Below are positions 1-6,993 of a stretch of DNA of 16,987 nt, one piece after another. Source of the stretch: Thermoflexales bacterium (GTDB lineage Bacteria; Chloroflexota; Anaerolineae; Fen-1058); NCBI GenBank assembly GCA_030834835.1, contig JAUQXD010000588.1:1-16987 (forward strand), given 5' to 3'. The stretch's first letter is position 1; the number at the start of each line of letters is the position of its first letter. The translations under genes and the position numbers were made by a program. The notes beneath the pieces were generated by a model. That model was not told the origin of the DNA. It did no database searches and saw only the letters and a program-made list of their open reading frames with translations.

Positions 1-1
1 T

Positions 2-472
2 TTTAAGCGCGCGCCCGGCACGTTGCATCGTTTTCCCGACGGCCAAACAGAGGGCACGATCGGCAAGGTACGTAATATTCGCTTCAACAACATCCTGTGC
101 CGCAGCGAGAACGGCGTCTACATTGCTGGCTGCCCGGACAGCCGCATTGAAGATGTCTTGCTGGAAAACGTCCGCGTGGAGATCGACAAGACCAGCAAAC
201 ATCTGGGCGGCCAGTACGATCGCCGCCCGTGTGATGTCGAGGGGATCATTCAGCGGCAAACCGCCGGCTTCTTGATTCACGATGCTGATGACATCACCTT
301 GCGCAACTGCCGCGTCATCTGGGGCGACAATCGGCCCGATTATTATGGCTCTGCCCTTGAGGCCCATGACGTGATGGGCCTGGAAGTGGACTACCTCAAG
401 GGCACAGCCGCGTATCCCGAACGTGATGTCGCCGTGCAGGTCACACCGCCTGAAGCCCTGAGCGTGCGCTGA
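2..472 (+). CDS. Glycoside hydrolase family 28-like beta-helix protein, C-terminal part
   Basis: The frame is open from the window edge (the first codons read FKRAPGT) to TGA at 470-472, so the gene starts upstream of the window. About 157 codons are visible. The sequence has the rhythm of a right-handed parallel beta-helix, with repeated short strand-turn units such as VRNIRFNNI, SRIEDVLLENVRVEI and DDITLRNCRVIWG. That pattern is typical of the C-terminal coils of GH28 polygalacturonase or related polysaccharide-degrading proteins. The catalytic Asp-rich coils would lie upstream, so neither substrate nor activity can be confirmed. The following + strand gene is also a glycosidase, which supports a polysaccharide-use locus. 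A TTG at 23 could be mistaken for a start, but nothing marks it as one. The family call is inferred from the repeat pattern; a pectate-lyase-type helix is the main alternative. Confidence 0.7.
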   Translation, partial: FKRAPGTLHRFPDGQTEGTIGKVRNIRFNNILCRSENGVYIAGCPDSRIEDVLLENVRVEIDKTSKHLGGQYDRRPCDVEGIIQRQTAGFLIHDADDITLRNCRVIWGDNRPDYYGSALEAHDVMGLEVDYLKGTAAYPERDVAVQVTPPEALSVR

Positions 473-475
473 AGA

Positions 476-630
476 AACCGGCGAATGGAATTCGCGCCTA
501 CGGTGACACGAAGCCGACCTGCGTCGGCTAGATTCCAGTCGGCGTAGGCCGACTTTGTGTAATTGTTGCTGCGACACGTGCACCGCACACAACCGCCTGC
601 GGTGCAGTGCAGGTGTTTCAATCGCCAAAC
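476..630. repeat. Palindromic intergenic repeat with three hairpins
   Basis: This gap holds three perfect hairpins. AGCCGAC (512-518) pairs with GTCGGCT (523-529) around CTGC. AGTCGGC (537-543) pairs with GCCGACT (548-554) around GTAG. TGCACCGCA (579-587) pairs with TGCGGTGCA (598-606) around a 10-nt loop. The first two hairpins are also imperfect inverted copies of each other (511-529 against 537-555, 14 of 19 positions), so a single long cruciform is an alternative fold. From memory, similar mosaics occur between genes in Chloroflexota genomes, so this is probably a dispersed REP-like element. It is not an obvious terminator because no T-run follows. Confidence 0.6.
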
Positions 631-638
631 AGTTGCTG

Positions 639-1985
639 ATGAACATGAACGACTATTTAACAACATTCGCTCAACTTCCGCAGCCGCATTCACATGATTT
701 GCGTTTGCCGGACTGGGGACCCTACAACAAAAAATATAACGGCCTGGCCCACATCCCTGATCTGACACGCGGCCTGCGCTTTGAGTTAAGCGTTTTTCCC
801 GCGTACTTCCGCCATAAAGTGAATGTGCCCTCGGTCAAATGGGAAGCCGATTATCATCCGTGGGAGGTCGCGCCGGGCCTGAGTTATTTTTCTTATCGCT
901 ACGATCTGGAATGGAAAGATCAGGTCTATTGCGATGTGGCTTACTTTGCCTTGCCCGATGAGCCGAAGGCCAACGCGCGCGTGGTGCGCTGTGAGTTCGT
1001 CAACAACACCGCTCTGCCCCAGCACCAGGCGCTGCACTACATGGCGTATATTAATTTTCCACCTGTCCGGCCCTATTCGGATGAAGCGATCCTGCCGGCT
1101 GAGGTTCATCTGCCTTCGGGTGCGATCTGGCTGGATGGGCTGGACTACGTCGATCTCCGCTATGCCACCGCGCGGCCGAGCGATAACCTCGTCTACGAAG
1201 GCGGGTATCGCGGTGAAGTGCGCGATCACGGCTTCGTCAACGGCACCGGCCTCGGCTGCGACTTCGGGGCCGAGACGGGCGATCGGGTGCAGTACACCCT
1301 GTCGTCGCCGCGCCCGATCCAGCAGGGCGTGTTGTTGGTGCGCTATCGTGCTCTGGCAGGTCGAGCGACCTTTGAAATGCGCGGCCTCGTCAACACACCG
1401 ATCGCCTTTGAATCTACCGGCGATTTTGAGGTGCGCGCCGTTGCCTGTGGATCACTATCGACGGGCGAACATCTGCTGGAGCTTATTTCGACGGGGAACT
1501 GCCCGATCGAACTCGACGGCTTCGTGATCGCCGAGCAAGCCGATCGAGAACGTGTCACATTCACGCCGCGCCAGTGGAATCCCATCGCTCAACTCGAAGA
1601 CGGGCCGCATCAAAACACGCTGCTGCTGCGTTACGCAGACCTGTCGAGCGTTTACGGTCTGGCGTGGACGGGTCAAAGTTCGGAAGTGCGCCAGTACTTT
1701 TCCAGCGAACTTGATCGCTCGATGCGTTACTTCGTCAACGAGCACGTTCAGACCGAATTGCACGCGGATGATGGCGGCCATTTCACGAACGTTTTCATCC
1801 GCCCGATCGTGCTGGAGCCGCATTCTCGATCGGTCTTGTACGGGTTGATCTGCAATGGCAGTGAAGGGGAAGTGACCGAGCGCCTGGCCGCTTTCGATCT
1901 TCAATCGAAATCTTTAGAAGACGACTACAGGTGCGCCCGACGGGCGAAGGTTACCTTCAACGTTAATCCTTCGGGACAGGACTAG
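639..1985 (+). CDS. GH63-like glycosidase, N-terminal beta-sandwich half, ends at in-frame TAG
   Basis: About 448 residues are encoded from ATG 639 to TAG 1983-1985. An upstream start at 555 would only translate the palindromic repeat into a Cys-rich peptide, so it was rejected; ATG 645 is also possible and no strong ribosome site is seen. The protein opens with an aromatic-rich beta-sandwich (motifs such as WGPYNKKYNGLAHI and VKWEADYHPWEV), as found ahead of (alpha/alpha)6 glycosidases of the GH63/GH15 type. Residues near 190-310 look like an inserted carbohydrate-binding module of the CBM6/35 kind, with the patterns VLLVRYRALAGRATFEMRG and GEHLLELISTGNCPIELDGF. No catalytic domain lies before the stop; it follows in the same frame at 2004. 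This half alone is probably not an active enzyme. I read it as the first part of a split or nonsense-mutated gene. Confidence 0.75.
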   Translation: MNMNDYLTTFAQLPQPHSHDLRLPDWGPYNKKYNGLAHIPDLTRGLRFELSVFPAYFRHKVNVPSVKWEADYHPWEVAPGLSYFSYRYDLEWKDQVYCDVAYFALPDEPKANARVVRCEFVNNTALPQHQALHYMAYINFPPVRPYSDEAILPAEVHLPSGAIWLDGLDYVDLRYATARPSDNLVYEGGYRGEVRDHGFVNGTGLGCDFGAETGDRVQYTLSSPRPIQQGVLLVRYRALAGRATFEMRGLVNTPIAFESTGDFEVRAVACGSLSTGEHLLELISTGNCPIELDGFVIAEQADRERVTFTPRQWNPIAQLEDGPHQNTLLLRYADLSSVYGLAWTGQSSEVRQYFSSELDRSMRYFVNEHVQTELHADDGGHFTNVFIRPIVLEPHSRSVLYGLICNGSEGEVTERLAAFDLQSKSLEDDYRCARRAKVTFNVNPSGQD

Positions 1986-2003
1986 GCCTTTAGCCAGGAA
2001 CGA

Positions 2004-3389
2004 ATGGCGGCCACTCTGCTGACCAACGGGGTCTATCCCGTCTACACGCGGCGCAGTTTCATCCGTCACTTTTCGCCGGGCAAGTGGTGGGATTGTCTCT
2101 ACACGTGGGATTCGGGTTTCATCAGTCTGGGCTTGCTGGATGTCGATCGCACAAGAAGCATCGACTGCCTGAATGCTTACACGACGCCCGTCGGCGATCA
2201 ACAGGCCGCGTTCATTCATCACGGCAGTCCGGTGCCTGTGCAAATCTACGCCTTTCAAGAATTGTGGAATCGCACTCTTTCTCAAGAATTGCTACGCTAT
2301 TTCTATCCGCGTCTGCGCCAGTTCTATCTTTTCCTGGCGGGCAGGCTCGGCAGTTCCACAACCCGCGCACTCAAGTCGAATCTGTTGAAGACGTGGGACT
2401 ATTTCTATAACTCCGCCGGATGGGATGATTATCCGGCGCAGGTCTATGTACACGCCAACCAACTCGAAGCCAGTGTAACGCCAGTGGTGACAACCGCGCA
2501 CGTCATCCGCAGCGCGAAGATTTTGCAACAGGCCGCGCGCGCGCTGGGACGCACTGACGATGTAAAGGACTATCAGGCCGACATTGATCTGTTTGTCAAA
2601 GCGCTGAATGATTACGCCTGGGATGAGGACGCCGGTGTGTTCAGTTACGTCGTCCACGACGAAGCCGGCCACCCGATCGACATTCTGCGTCATGCCAGCG
2701 GCCAGAATCTGAATCTGGGCTTCGATGGCGTCAGTCCCTTTTTCGCCGGGATGTGCGATCGAGCGCAGGAAAGCCGCCTGTATGCGCGCCTCGAATCAGC
2801 CGATCATCTGTGGACGCCCGTTGGCTTGACGGCGGTCGATCAGAGCGCCCCTTACTATCGGCCGGATGGTTATTGGAACGGCATGGTGTGGTTTGCGTAT
2901 CAATGGTTCTTCTGGAAAGCCTCGCTCGATCTAGGTTACGGCGATATGGCTTTTCGGATTGCACGCACGGCGCTTGACACCTGGCGCGACGAGGTAGCCG
3001 CGACCTACAACTGCTTCGAGCATTTCGTTGTCGCCTCGCGTCGGGGCGCGGGTTGGCATCATTTCGGAGGGTTGTCTGCGCCGGTGCTGGCGTGGTTCCA
3101 TGCTTATCATCAGCCGGGCACGCTTACCTGCGGTTTCGATACGTGGATCGAAGCGTTACAAATATCGGAAGACAAGTGCTCTTTGCACGCCACACTTCAG
3201 CATGATTTGAGTGCGCGTCCCTGGCTAGCGATAGCGGTCTTGCCACCCGATCAAGAATACTCGATAGACTGGAACGGACAATCGATCACACCGCACGTGC
3301 GTTATCCCGGCACGTTGGAGATCGCATTAGTCGGTTCAGGGACGTTGACTATCACGCCACGGCGTCACGCTTCGCGCCGCACTCTTTAA
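2004..3389 (+). CDS. GH63-like (alpha/alpha)6-barrel glycosidase, catalytic half
   Basis: 461 residues if started at ATG 2004. The frame is the same as in the preceding half, and only one TAG plus six sense codons (AFSQER) separate the two. Early residues carry GKWWDCLYTWDSGFISLGLL, the WDS-containing signature of GH63/GH37-type barrels. Later come AGWDDYPAQVYVHANQ, a helical repeat pattern, PYYRPDGYWNGMVWFAYQWF and YNCFEHF, all characteristic of the (alpha/alpha)6 toroid and its active-site rim. The C-terminus is a short beta-rich tail. The likely activity is alpha-glycoside hydrolysis (glucosidase or mannosidase type); the exact sugar cannot be told. AGGA at 1996-1999, four bases before ATG 2004, could allow separate initiation, so a two-subunit enzyme is possible. 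The residues just before ATG 2004 look like normal coding sequence, which favours one ancestral protein. Confidence 0.8.
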   Translation: MAATLLTNGVYPVYTRRSFIRHFSPGKWWDCLYTWDSGFISLGLLDVDRTRSIDCLNAYTTPVGDQQAAFIHHGSPVPVQIYAFQELWNRTLSQELLRYFYPRLRQFYLFLAGRLGSSTTRALKSNLLKTWDYFYNSAGWDDYPAQVYVHANQLEASVTPVVTTAHVIRSAKILQQAARALGRTDDVKDYQADIDLFVKALNDYAWDEDAGVFSYVVHDEAGHPIDILRHASGQNLNLGFDGVSPFFAGMCDRAQESRLYARLESADHLWTPVGLTAVDQSAPYYRPDGYWNGMVWFAYQWFFWKASLDLGYGDMAFRIARTALDTWRDEVAATYNCFEHFVVASRRGAGWHHFGGLSAPVLAWFHAYHQPGTLTCGFDTWIEALQISEDKCSLHATLQHDLSARPWLAIAVLPPDQEYSIDWNGQSITPHVRYPGTLEIALVGSGTLTITPRRHASRRTL

Positions 3390-3393
3390 GCGT

Positions 3394-3489
3394 CCCGCCG
3401 CAGGCGGGCGGAATCCAGCCTCCGATTAACACGGCTTCCCCATCGTCAGATGGATGCCCGATAGAAGCATTCGGGCATGACGGAGCCGT
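3394..3489. repeat. Multi-hairpin palindromic intergenic repeat
   Basis: The 3' flank of the glycosidase contains four nested or tandem inverted repeats. CCCGCC (3394-3399) pairs with GGCGGG (3403-3408) around a 3-nt loop. CCATC (3440-3444) pairs with GATGG (3449-3453) around 4 nt. ATGCCCGA (3454-3461) pairs with TCGGGCAT (3471-3478). An outer stem, ACGGCT (3431-3436) with AGCCGT (3484-3489), encloses the last two. The fold is a branched cruciform. It is probably a dispersed element and might also end the upstream transcript, although no T-tract follows any stem. Confidence 0.55.
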
Positions 3490-3515
3490 AAACTAAAGTG
3501 GAATTCGCTAACAGT

Positions 3516-3522
3516 AAAGGTG
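3516..3522 (+). promoter_or_regulatory. Ribosome binding site deciding the HAD gene start
   Basis: AAAGGTG sits five bases before TTG 3528. The upstream GTG at 3498 has no purine-rich site before it. This spacing supports the shorter protein, which starts at the first strand of the HAD fold. Confidence 0.4.
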
Positions 3523-3527
3523 AATCA

Positions 3528-4751
3528 TTGAAGAAGAATCTAATCGCCATCTTACTCGATCTCGGTGACACGATCATGGATGAAGGCACCGAGGTCAAAG
3601 ACGCATGCGAAACGACGTTGTCCGCTGAACTCATCCCCGGCATGTCCGAAGCCTTGCGCTCCTTACACGCGCAGGGTTATCCCTTGGCTATCGTGGCCGA
3701 CGCTCGCCCCGGCACACCACTCAACGTTCTCAGGCAGCACGGCTTACTCGAACTGTTTGATTGCCTGTCCGTCTCAGAGACAGTTGGTGCGGAGAAGCCC
3801 GACGAGCGTTTGTTCCTCCACGCTTTGCATGCGCTGAACATTTCTGAAGACGATTGCCCGCGCGTCATGATGGTCGGCAACAATCTCGAGCGCGACATCG
3901 CCGGCGCGAATCGATTGGGCTTGCGATCGGTCTACTTTCACGTCAACGATCGCCGCCGCAGCCTCCCGCTGAATCGCGTCGAAGCACCGCGTCATACCAT
4001 CACTTCGGCCCAGGACCTGCTTGATTTGGTGGCCGCGCTATCGGTGGACATACCAGCCGATCAGCCGCCACACGACTTGGGCAAACCGGAAGAACTGGAG
4101 TTGGTCGCCGCGTTCGCGCCGCTGATCTGCTTCGACGAAGCCGAACCTTTTTTGCCGCTGGCCGTCGGCTACGCCCTCTTCAAGCATGAAGAACTATCGC
4201 CGTCCTTCTTCCGCCGCATTCAACGCGATTGGCGACCGGCGTGGGCCACCGCGATTGAATACGCCATCTGGTGGGATTGGGACATCGGCCACCTCTACGA
4301 ACTGGAGCACGTCTGGGTCTATCTGGATGAAGCCGATCGGCTGGTCTGGGTCGAAGCCAGTTCGCATGGCGGCTATGCGTCGATGATCCTTGAAGATGGC
4401 ACGATCCCCTGTGACGGCACCCATCCGATCGTGTATTCACAGCCCGGCAAACACGCCTTTTCGCCCACACCGCATTGGTTTACCATGTTTCGCGACCTCG
4501 TATGTCAGGCGGCCCTGGACTATGCCGGCGCTGAAGGCGTTTTGATCAAGGAGCAGTACGTCCGGCAGATTCCCGAGTCGCGTGAGATCGATGCGCTGGT
4601 GGGTAACTGGTTGCGGCGCAAAGCCTTTACGCCGACCCTGAAATTCAGCCGCCAGTTTCAGATCCGGCCTGATCAGCTGGTGCCGTGGCCGATATTGGAT
4701 GCCTGGATTCCGGCGCGCGTCAACTGGTGGATCGCGCAACTGCAAGGGTGA
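3528..4751 (+). CDS. HAD-family hydrolase fused to a Vps62-like C-terminal domain
   Basis: About 407 residues. I chose TTG 3528 because AAAGGTG (3516-3522) is a fair ribosome site and the protein then begins directly at the first HAD strand; GTG 3498 would add ten residues. The N-terminal part (about 1-165) has HAD motif I as DLGDT (near 11-15), a conserved Lys in AEKPDERLF, and motif IV as VGNNLERDIAGANRLGLR. The usual acidic pair of motif IV is altered (GNN rather than GD), so catalysis is likely but unproven. The C-terminal part (about 180-407) is rich in Trp and His, with WWDWDIGHLYELEHVWVYL, EASSHGG and QPGKHAFSP, resembling the conserved core of Vps62/DUF946-type proteins. The His residues could bind a metal. 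The substrate is unknown. The gene stands alone on its strand, and its 3' end overlaps the permease relic by 32 bases. Confidence 0.75.
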   Translation: MKKNLIAILLDLGDTIMDEGTEVKDACETTLSAELIPGMSEALRSLHAQGYPLAIVADARPGTPLNVLRQHGLLELFDCLSVSETVGAEKPDERLFLHALHALNISEDDCPRVMMVGNNLERDIAGANRLGLRSVYFHVNDRRRSLPLNRVEAPRHTITSAQDLLDLVAALSVDIPADQPPHDLGKPEELELVAAFAPLICFDEAEPFLPLAVGYALFKHEELSPSFFRRIQRDWRPAWATAIEYAIWWDWDIGHLYELEHVWVYLDEADRLVWVEASSHGGYASMILEDGTIPCDGTHPIVYSQPGKHAFSPTPHWFTMFRDLVCQAALDYAGAEGVLIKEQYVRQIPESREIDALVGNWLRRKAFTPTLKFSRQFQIRPDQLVPWPILDAWIPARVNWWIAQLQG

Positions 4752-5120
4752 GGCGGATCGACCGCGCGTGCAGCACGTCCAACAGGAACGTCAGTGTCAC
4801 GACGATCAGCACGCTGTAGACGGCCAGACCCATCGCGGGCGCGGGATCAAACGTGACAAAGGTGAACGCTTGCGAATTCGCCACGACGAACACATCGGAC
4901 AGGCCGTGCAGATTGAAGAGCAGTTCCACCAGATACACGCTGGTGATCAGCGAGGCTGAGGCTATGGCGCTGCTGGTCAAGATTGGTACCAGCGCGTTGC
5001 GCAGCGCGTGCCGCCGCACCACGGTACGCTCGCGCAAGCCTTGCCATAAGCCACCGTCACGTAATCTTGATCGAGTTGTTCCAGCACCGCCGTGCGCGTG
5101 ATGCGATTGAGCGTGGCCCC
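4720..5120 (-). pseudogene. DppB-type ABC transporter permease, C-terminal relic
   Basis: On the minus strand, 5120 down to about 5043 reads RITRTAVLEQLDQDYVTVAY, the conserved cytoplasmic loop of oligopeptide/dipeptide permeases (BPD_transp_1, DppB/OppB). The frame then slips near 5037-5046, where one G seems lost from what should be a Gly-Lys-Gly-Leu stretch. The next frame continues with RRHALRNALVPI and two hydrophobic helices (near LTSSAIASASLITSVYLVEL and AMGLAVYSVLIVVTLTFLL) to TGA at 4720-4722. A TAA at 5121-5123 precedes the conserved part, and the roughly 200 N-terminal residues of a normal permease are absent. No partner permease, ATPase or binding protein is nearby. This is a dead fragment of a peptide importer gene. 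Its end overlaps the convergent HAD gene by 32 bases. Confidence 0.8.
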
Positions 5121-5451
5121 TTATGCCAGCCACGGAAAGGATGAGTTATCGATATTGGATGCATGCGAAGTCGAAAAGCGGAAGGCCGGCGTCACGATAT
5201 GGATCCTGTGGCGGCCGGTCAGGAGCCGCGGGCATAACGTCTCGATCGGTGGTCGGCGCGTTGCGGTGGCCGACCTGCTCAAGGCGTTGACCGGGCGCGG
5301 GTCAATACCTGGTCGTCCGTCAGTTTTAGCGTATCATTCATGAACTGCACGTTCTCGCGCCCGCGGCCGGTCTCGCACATCAGCGGTTCGTTTCGCCCGG
5401 CGCAGAATAGTCCATCTCTTCGATTCGCTGTTGCTCGTTGACGAGGGTCAG
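5121..5451. other. Gene-free decayed stretch before the ADP-ribosylglycohydrolase
   Basis: I see no supportable gene in these roughly 330 bases. On the minus strand one stretch ending at TGA 5279-5281 reads [20 protein letters not shown], which has protein-like composition and might be another relic, but I cannot place it in a family. Another minus-strand frame ends with FSTSHASNIDNSSFPWLA before the TAA at 5121-5123. Given the permease stub next to it, the region is probably eroded coding DNA. Confidence 0.4.
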
Positions 5452-6378
5452 ATGATTGAATTTCGAGATCGCTACTCTGGTTGTCTGCTCGGCCTCGCCG
5501 TTGGCGATGCGCTGGGCACTACGTTGGAGTTCGAATCGCCCGGCACGTTCACGCCGATTGCGGACATGATCGGCGGCGGGCCGTTCAATCTGAAGCCCGG
5601 CGAGTGGACCGATGACACCTCGATGGCCCTGTGTCTCGCTGAGAGCCTGATCGAGCGTCCGGCCTTTGACCCGATCGATCAGCTGGAGCGTTACGTGCGC
5701 TGGTGGCGCGAGGGTTATCTGAGCAGCAACGGCGTGTGTTTCGACATCGGCAACACTGTCCGAGCGGCTTTAACCCGCTTCAGGCGAACGCATGATCCAG
5801 ATTGTGGTTCGACTGAACCGAATACCGCGGGCAATGGCTCATTGATGCGGCTCGCGCCGGTGCCGATGCGATATGCGTCAGACCCGATCGCGGCGATCGA
5901 GCGAGCGGGCGAGAGTTCGCGCACCACGCACGGTGCGCCGGCGGCGATTGATGCCTGTCGTTATTTCGGCGGGTTGATCGTTGGCGCGTTGAACGGCGCA
6001 AGCAAAGATGAATTGCTATCGCCTCGCTACGCGCCTGTGCCGCGCTACTGGCTCGATCATCCGTTGCATCCCGCGATCGACGACGTCGCGCGCGGCTCAT
6101 TCAAATCGAAGCAACCGCCTGACATCAAAGGCACGGGCTACGTGGTGAACTCGCTCGAAGCGGCGCTGTGGGCGTTTTATCGCAGCACCTCATTTAGTGA
6201 CGGTTGCCTGCTGGCCGTCAATCTTGGCGACGATGCCGACACCACGGGCGCGATCTACGGCCAACTGGCAGGGGCCTGCTATGGGGTGGCCGCCATCCCG
6301 ATCGGGTGGCGCGCGAAACTGGCGAAGCGCGATTTGATCGAGACGTTCGCCGATCGATTGTGGCAGTTGGCCGCGTAG
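5452..6378 (+). CDS. ADP-ribosylglycohydrolase (DraG family)
   Basis: 308 residues from ATG 5452, chosen because GAGG at 5443-5446 lies five bases upstream; a TTG at 5431 in the same frame has no such support. The enzyme should remove ADP-ribose from modified proteins or small molecules, using a two-metal centre. The family's metal-binding landmarks are all present: GLAVGDALG near residues 14-22, GEWTDDTSM near 50-58, NGSLMR in the middle, and [17 protein letters not shown] near 259-275. The length matches the family, and I see no disruption. It ends with TAG at 6376-6378 after LWQLAA, a normal-looking C-terminus, which shows that TAG works as a stop in this genome. No DraT-type transferase is visible nearby, so the target (a regulatory protein, a toxin-modified substrate or free ADP-ribose compounds) cannot be inferred. 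It is flanked by decayed DNA on both sides. Confidence 0.92.
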   Translation: MIEFRDRYSGCLLGLAVGDALGTTLEFESPGTFTPIADMIGGGPFNLKPGEWTDDTSMALCLAESLIERPAFDPIDQLERYVRWWREGYLSSNGVCFDIGNTVRAALTRFRRTHDPDCGSTEPNTAGNGSLMRLAPVPMRYASDPIAAIERAGESSRTTHGAPAAIDACRYFGGLIVGALNGASKDELLSPRYAPVPRYWLDHPLHPAIDDVARGSFKSKQPPDIKGTGYVVNSLEAALWAFYRSTSFSDGCLLAVNLGDDADTTGAIYGQLAGACYGVAAIPIGWRAKLAKRDLIETFADRLWQLAA

Positions 6379-6927
6379 AACTCTCCACGATACAGGGTGA
6401 CAGGCTGGGTGACATTCGCCGGAGTGCGCGTCCCGCGCTCGATTATCAGGAACAACTCACTCAGCGGTTTCAACAGTGTGTGCCATGCTATCAGGTTCAA
6501 CCGGCGCGTGCCGGCGATGTCGCTGGTTATCTTGCACAGATCGAACAGTCCGTCGGCGTGCCGATCGGCCTCATCTCCGCCGGGCCGACTGCGCTTGACG
6601 GGCACTTCACTTCCGCCTGGGCACAGCGCGGTGAGCCTGAATGCATTCACAAAAGTCTTCTACATTCGCCCTCACTTCCCGCACAGACTGTGCTATGACA
6701 CCCCGCCCGCCCGTCGAAAAGATCATCCCCGCGTTGATCAACCCGATCGGCGCGTGGATCGATCGGGCGGTGTTGGCCCTCGATATCATCACCGCTCGAT
6801 CTATGTCGGGCTGATGCATGACGCCAATCCGAATCCCTACCGCAGCGGCGCAGTGATTTTGCTGAGTGGCTTTATCCTCTGCGCGCTGTGGCTGAGGCAG
6901 GGATCACAGACTGTGCAGCACAGCCGC
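6379..6927. other. Decayed intergenic region holding a PurA relic
   Basis: No intact gene is supportable here. The only recognisable content is the PurA-like fragment at 6438-6602. After it, ATG 6695 opens a 39-codon frame ending at TGA 6812-6814 (begins MTPRPPVEKIIPALINPIG). A neighbouring frame near 6795-6900 encodes a possible membrane segment, SGAVILLSGFILCALWL. The two could be pieces of one small broken membrane protein, but I do not recognise it. A long open frame continues past the TAG at 6378 to 7167, but its product looks non-coding. Confidence 0.4.
6438..6602 (+). pseudogene. Adenylosuccinate synthetase (PurA) C-terminal fragment
   Basis: This frame reads LDYQEQLTQRFQQCVPCYQV and then YLAQIEQSVGVPIGLISAGP. 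These match the end of PurA, where a CxPVYE-like segment is followed by a helix and the signature YxxxIE-x(3)-GVP-x(3)-S-x-GP. Ten to fifteen residues normally found between the two blocks appear to be missing, the canonical C-terminus (R-x-QTI) is lost, and the nucleotide-binding part of the enzyme is absent. PurA makes adenylosuccinate from IMP and aspartate in purine synthesis; this fragment cannot do so. A complete copy presumably exists elsewhere in the genome. The identification rests on the C-terminal signature only. Confidence 0.55.
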
Positions 6928-6993
6928 TTACTTCTGTACCGCCTGAATCAGCGCCAGCGTCACACCGGATGCTGCGTTGAGCAGGCAGATACG
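6928..6993 (-). pseudogene. VOC-family protein, C-terminal 21-codon relic
   Basis: The minus strand reads RICLLNAASGVTLALIQAVQ, then K and TAA at 6928-6930. The intact VOC gene at 8120-8482 ends with RICLFNEPSGVTLAMIQAAK, K and TAA. The DNA is alignable from 6916-6996 to 8108-8188 at about three-quarters identity by hand, and the match continues past the stop codon. Nothing of the family remains upstream of the Arg codon, because the neighbouring amide hydrolase ends at 6994. It is best read as the tail of a former second VOC gene cut off by rearrangement. Confidence 0.75.

Noticed and set aside
476-630. CRISPR-like repeats
   Set aside because: The units are inverted hairpins with no regular spacers and no cas genes nearby.
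555-638. Longer N-terminus for the glycosidase, rich in Cys
   Set aside because: It translates the palindromic repeat, while family-like sequence begins only after the ATG at 639.
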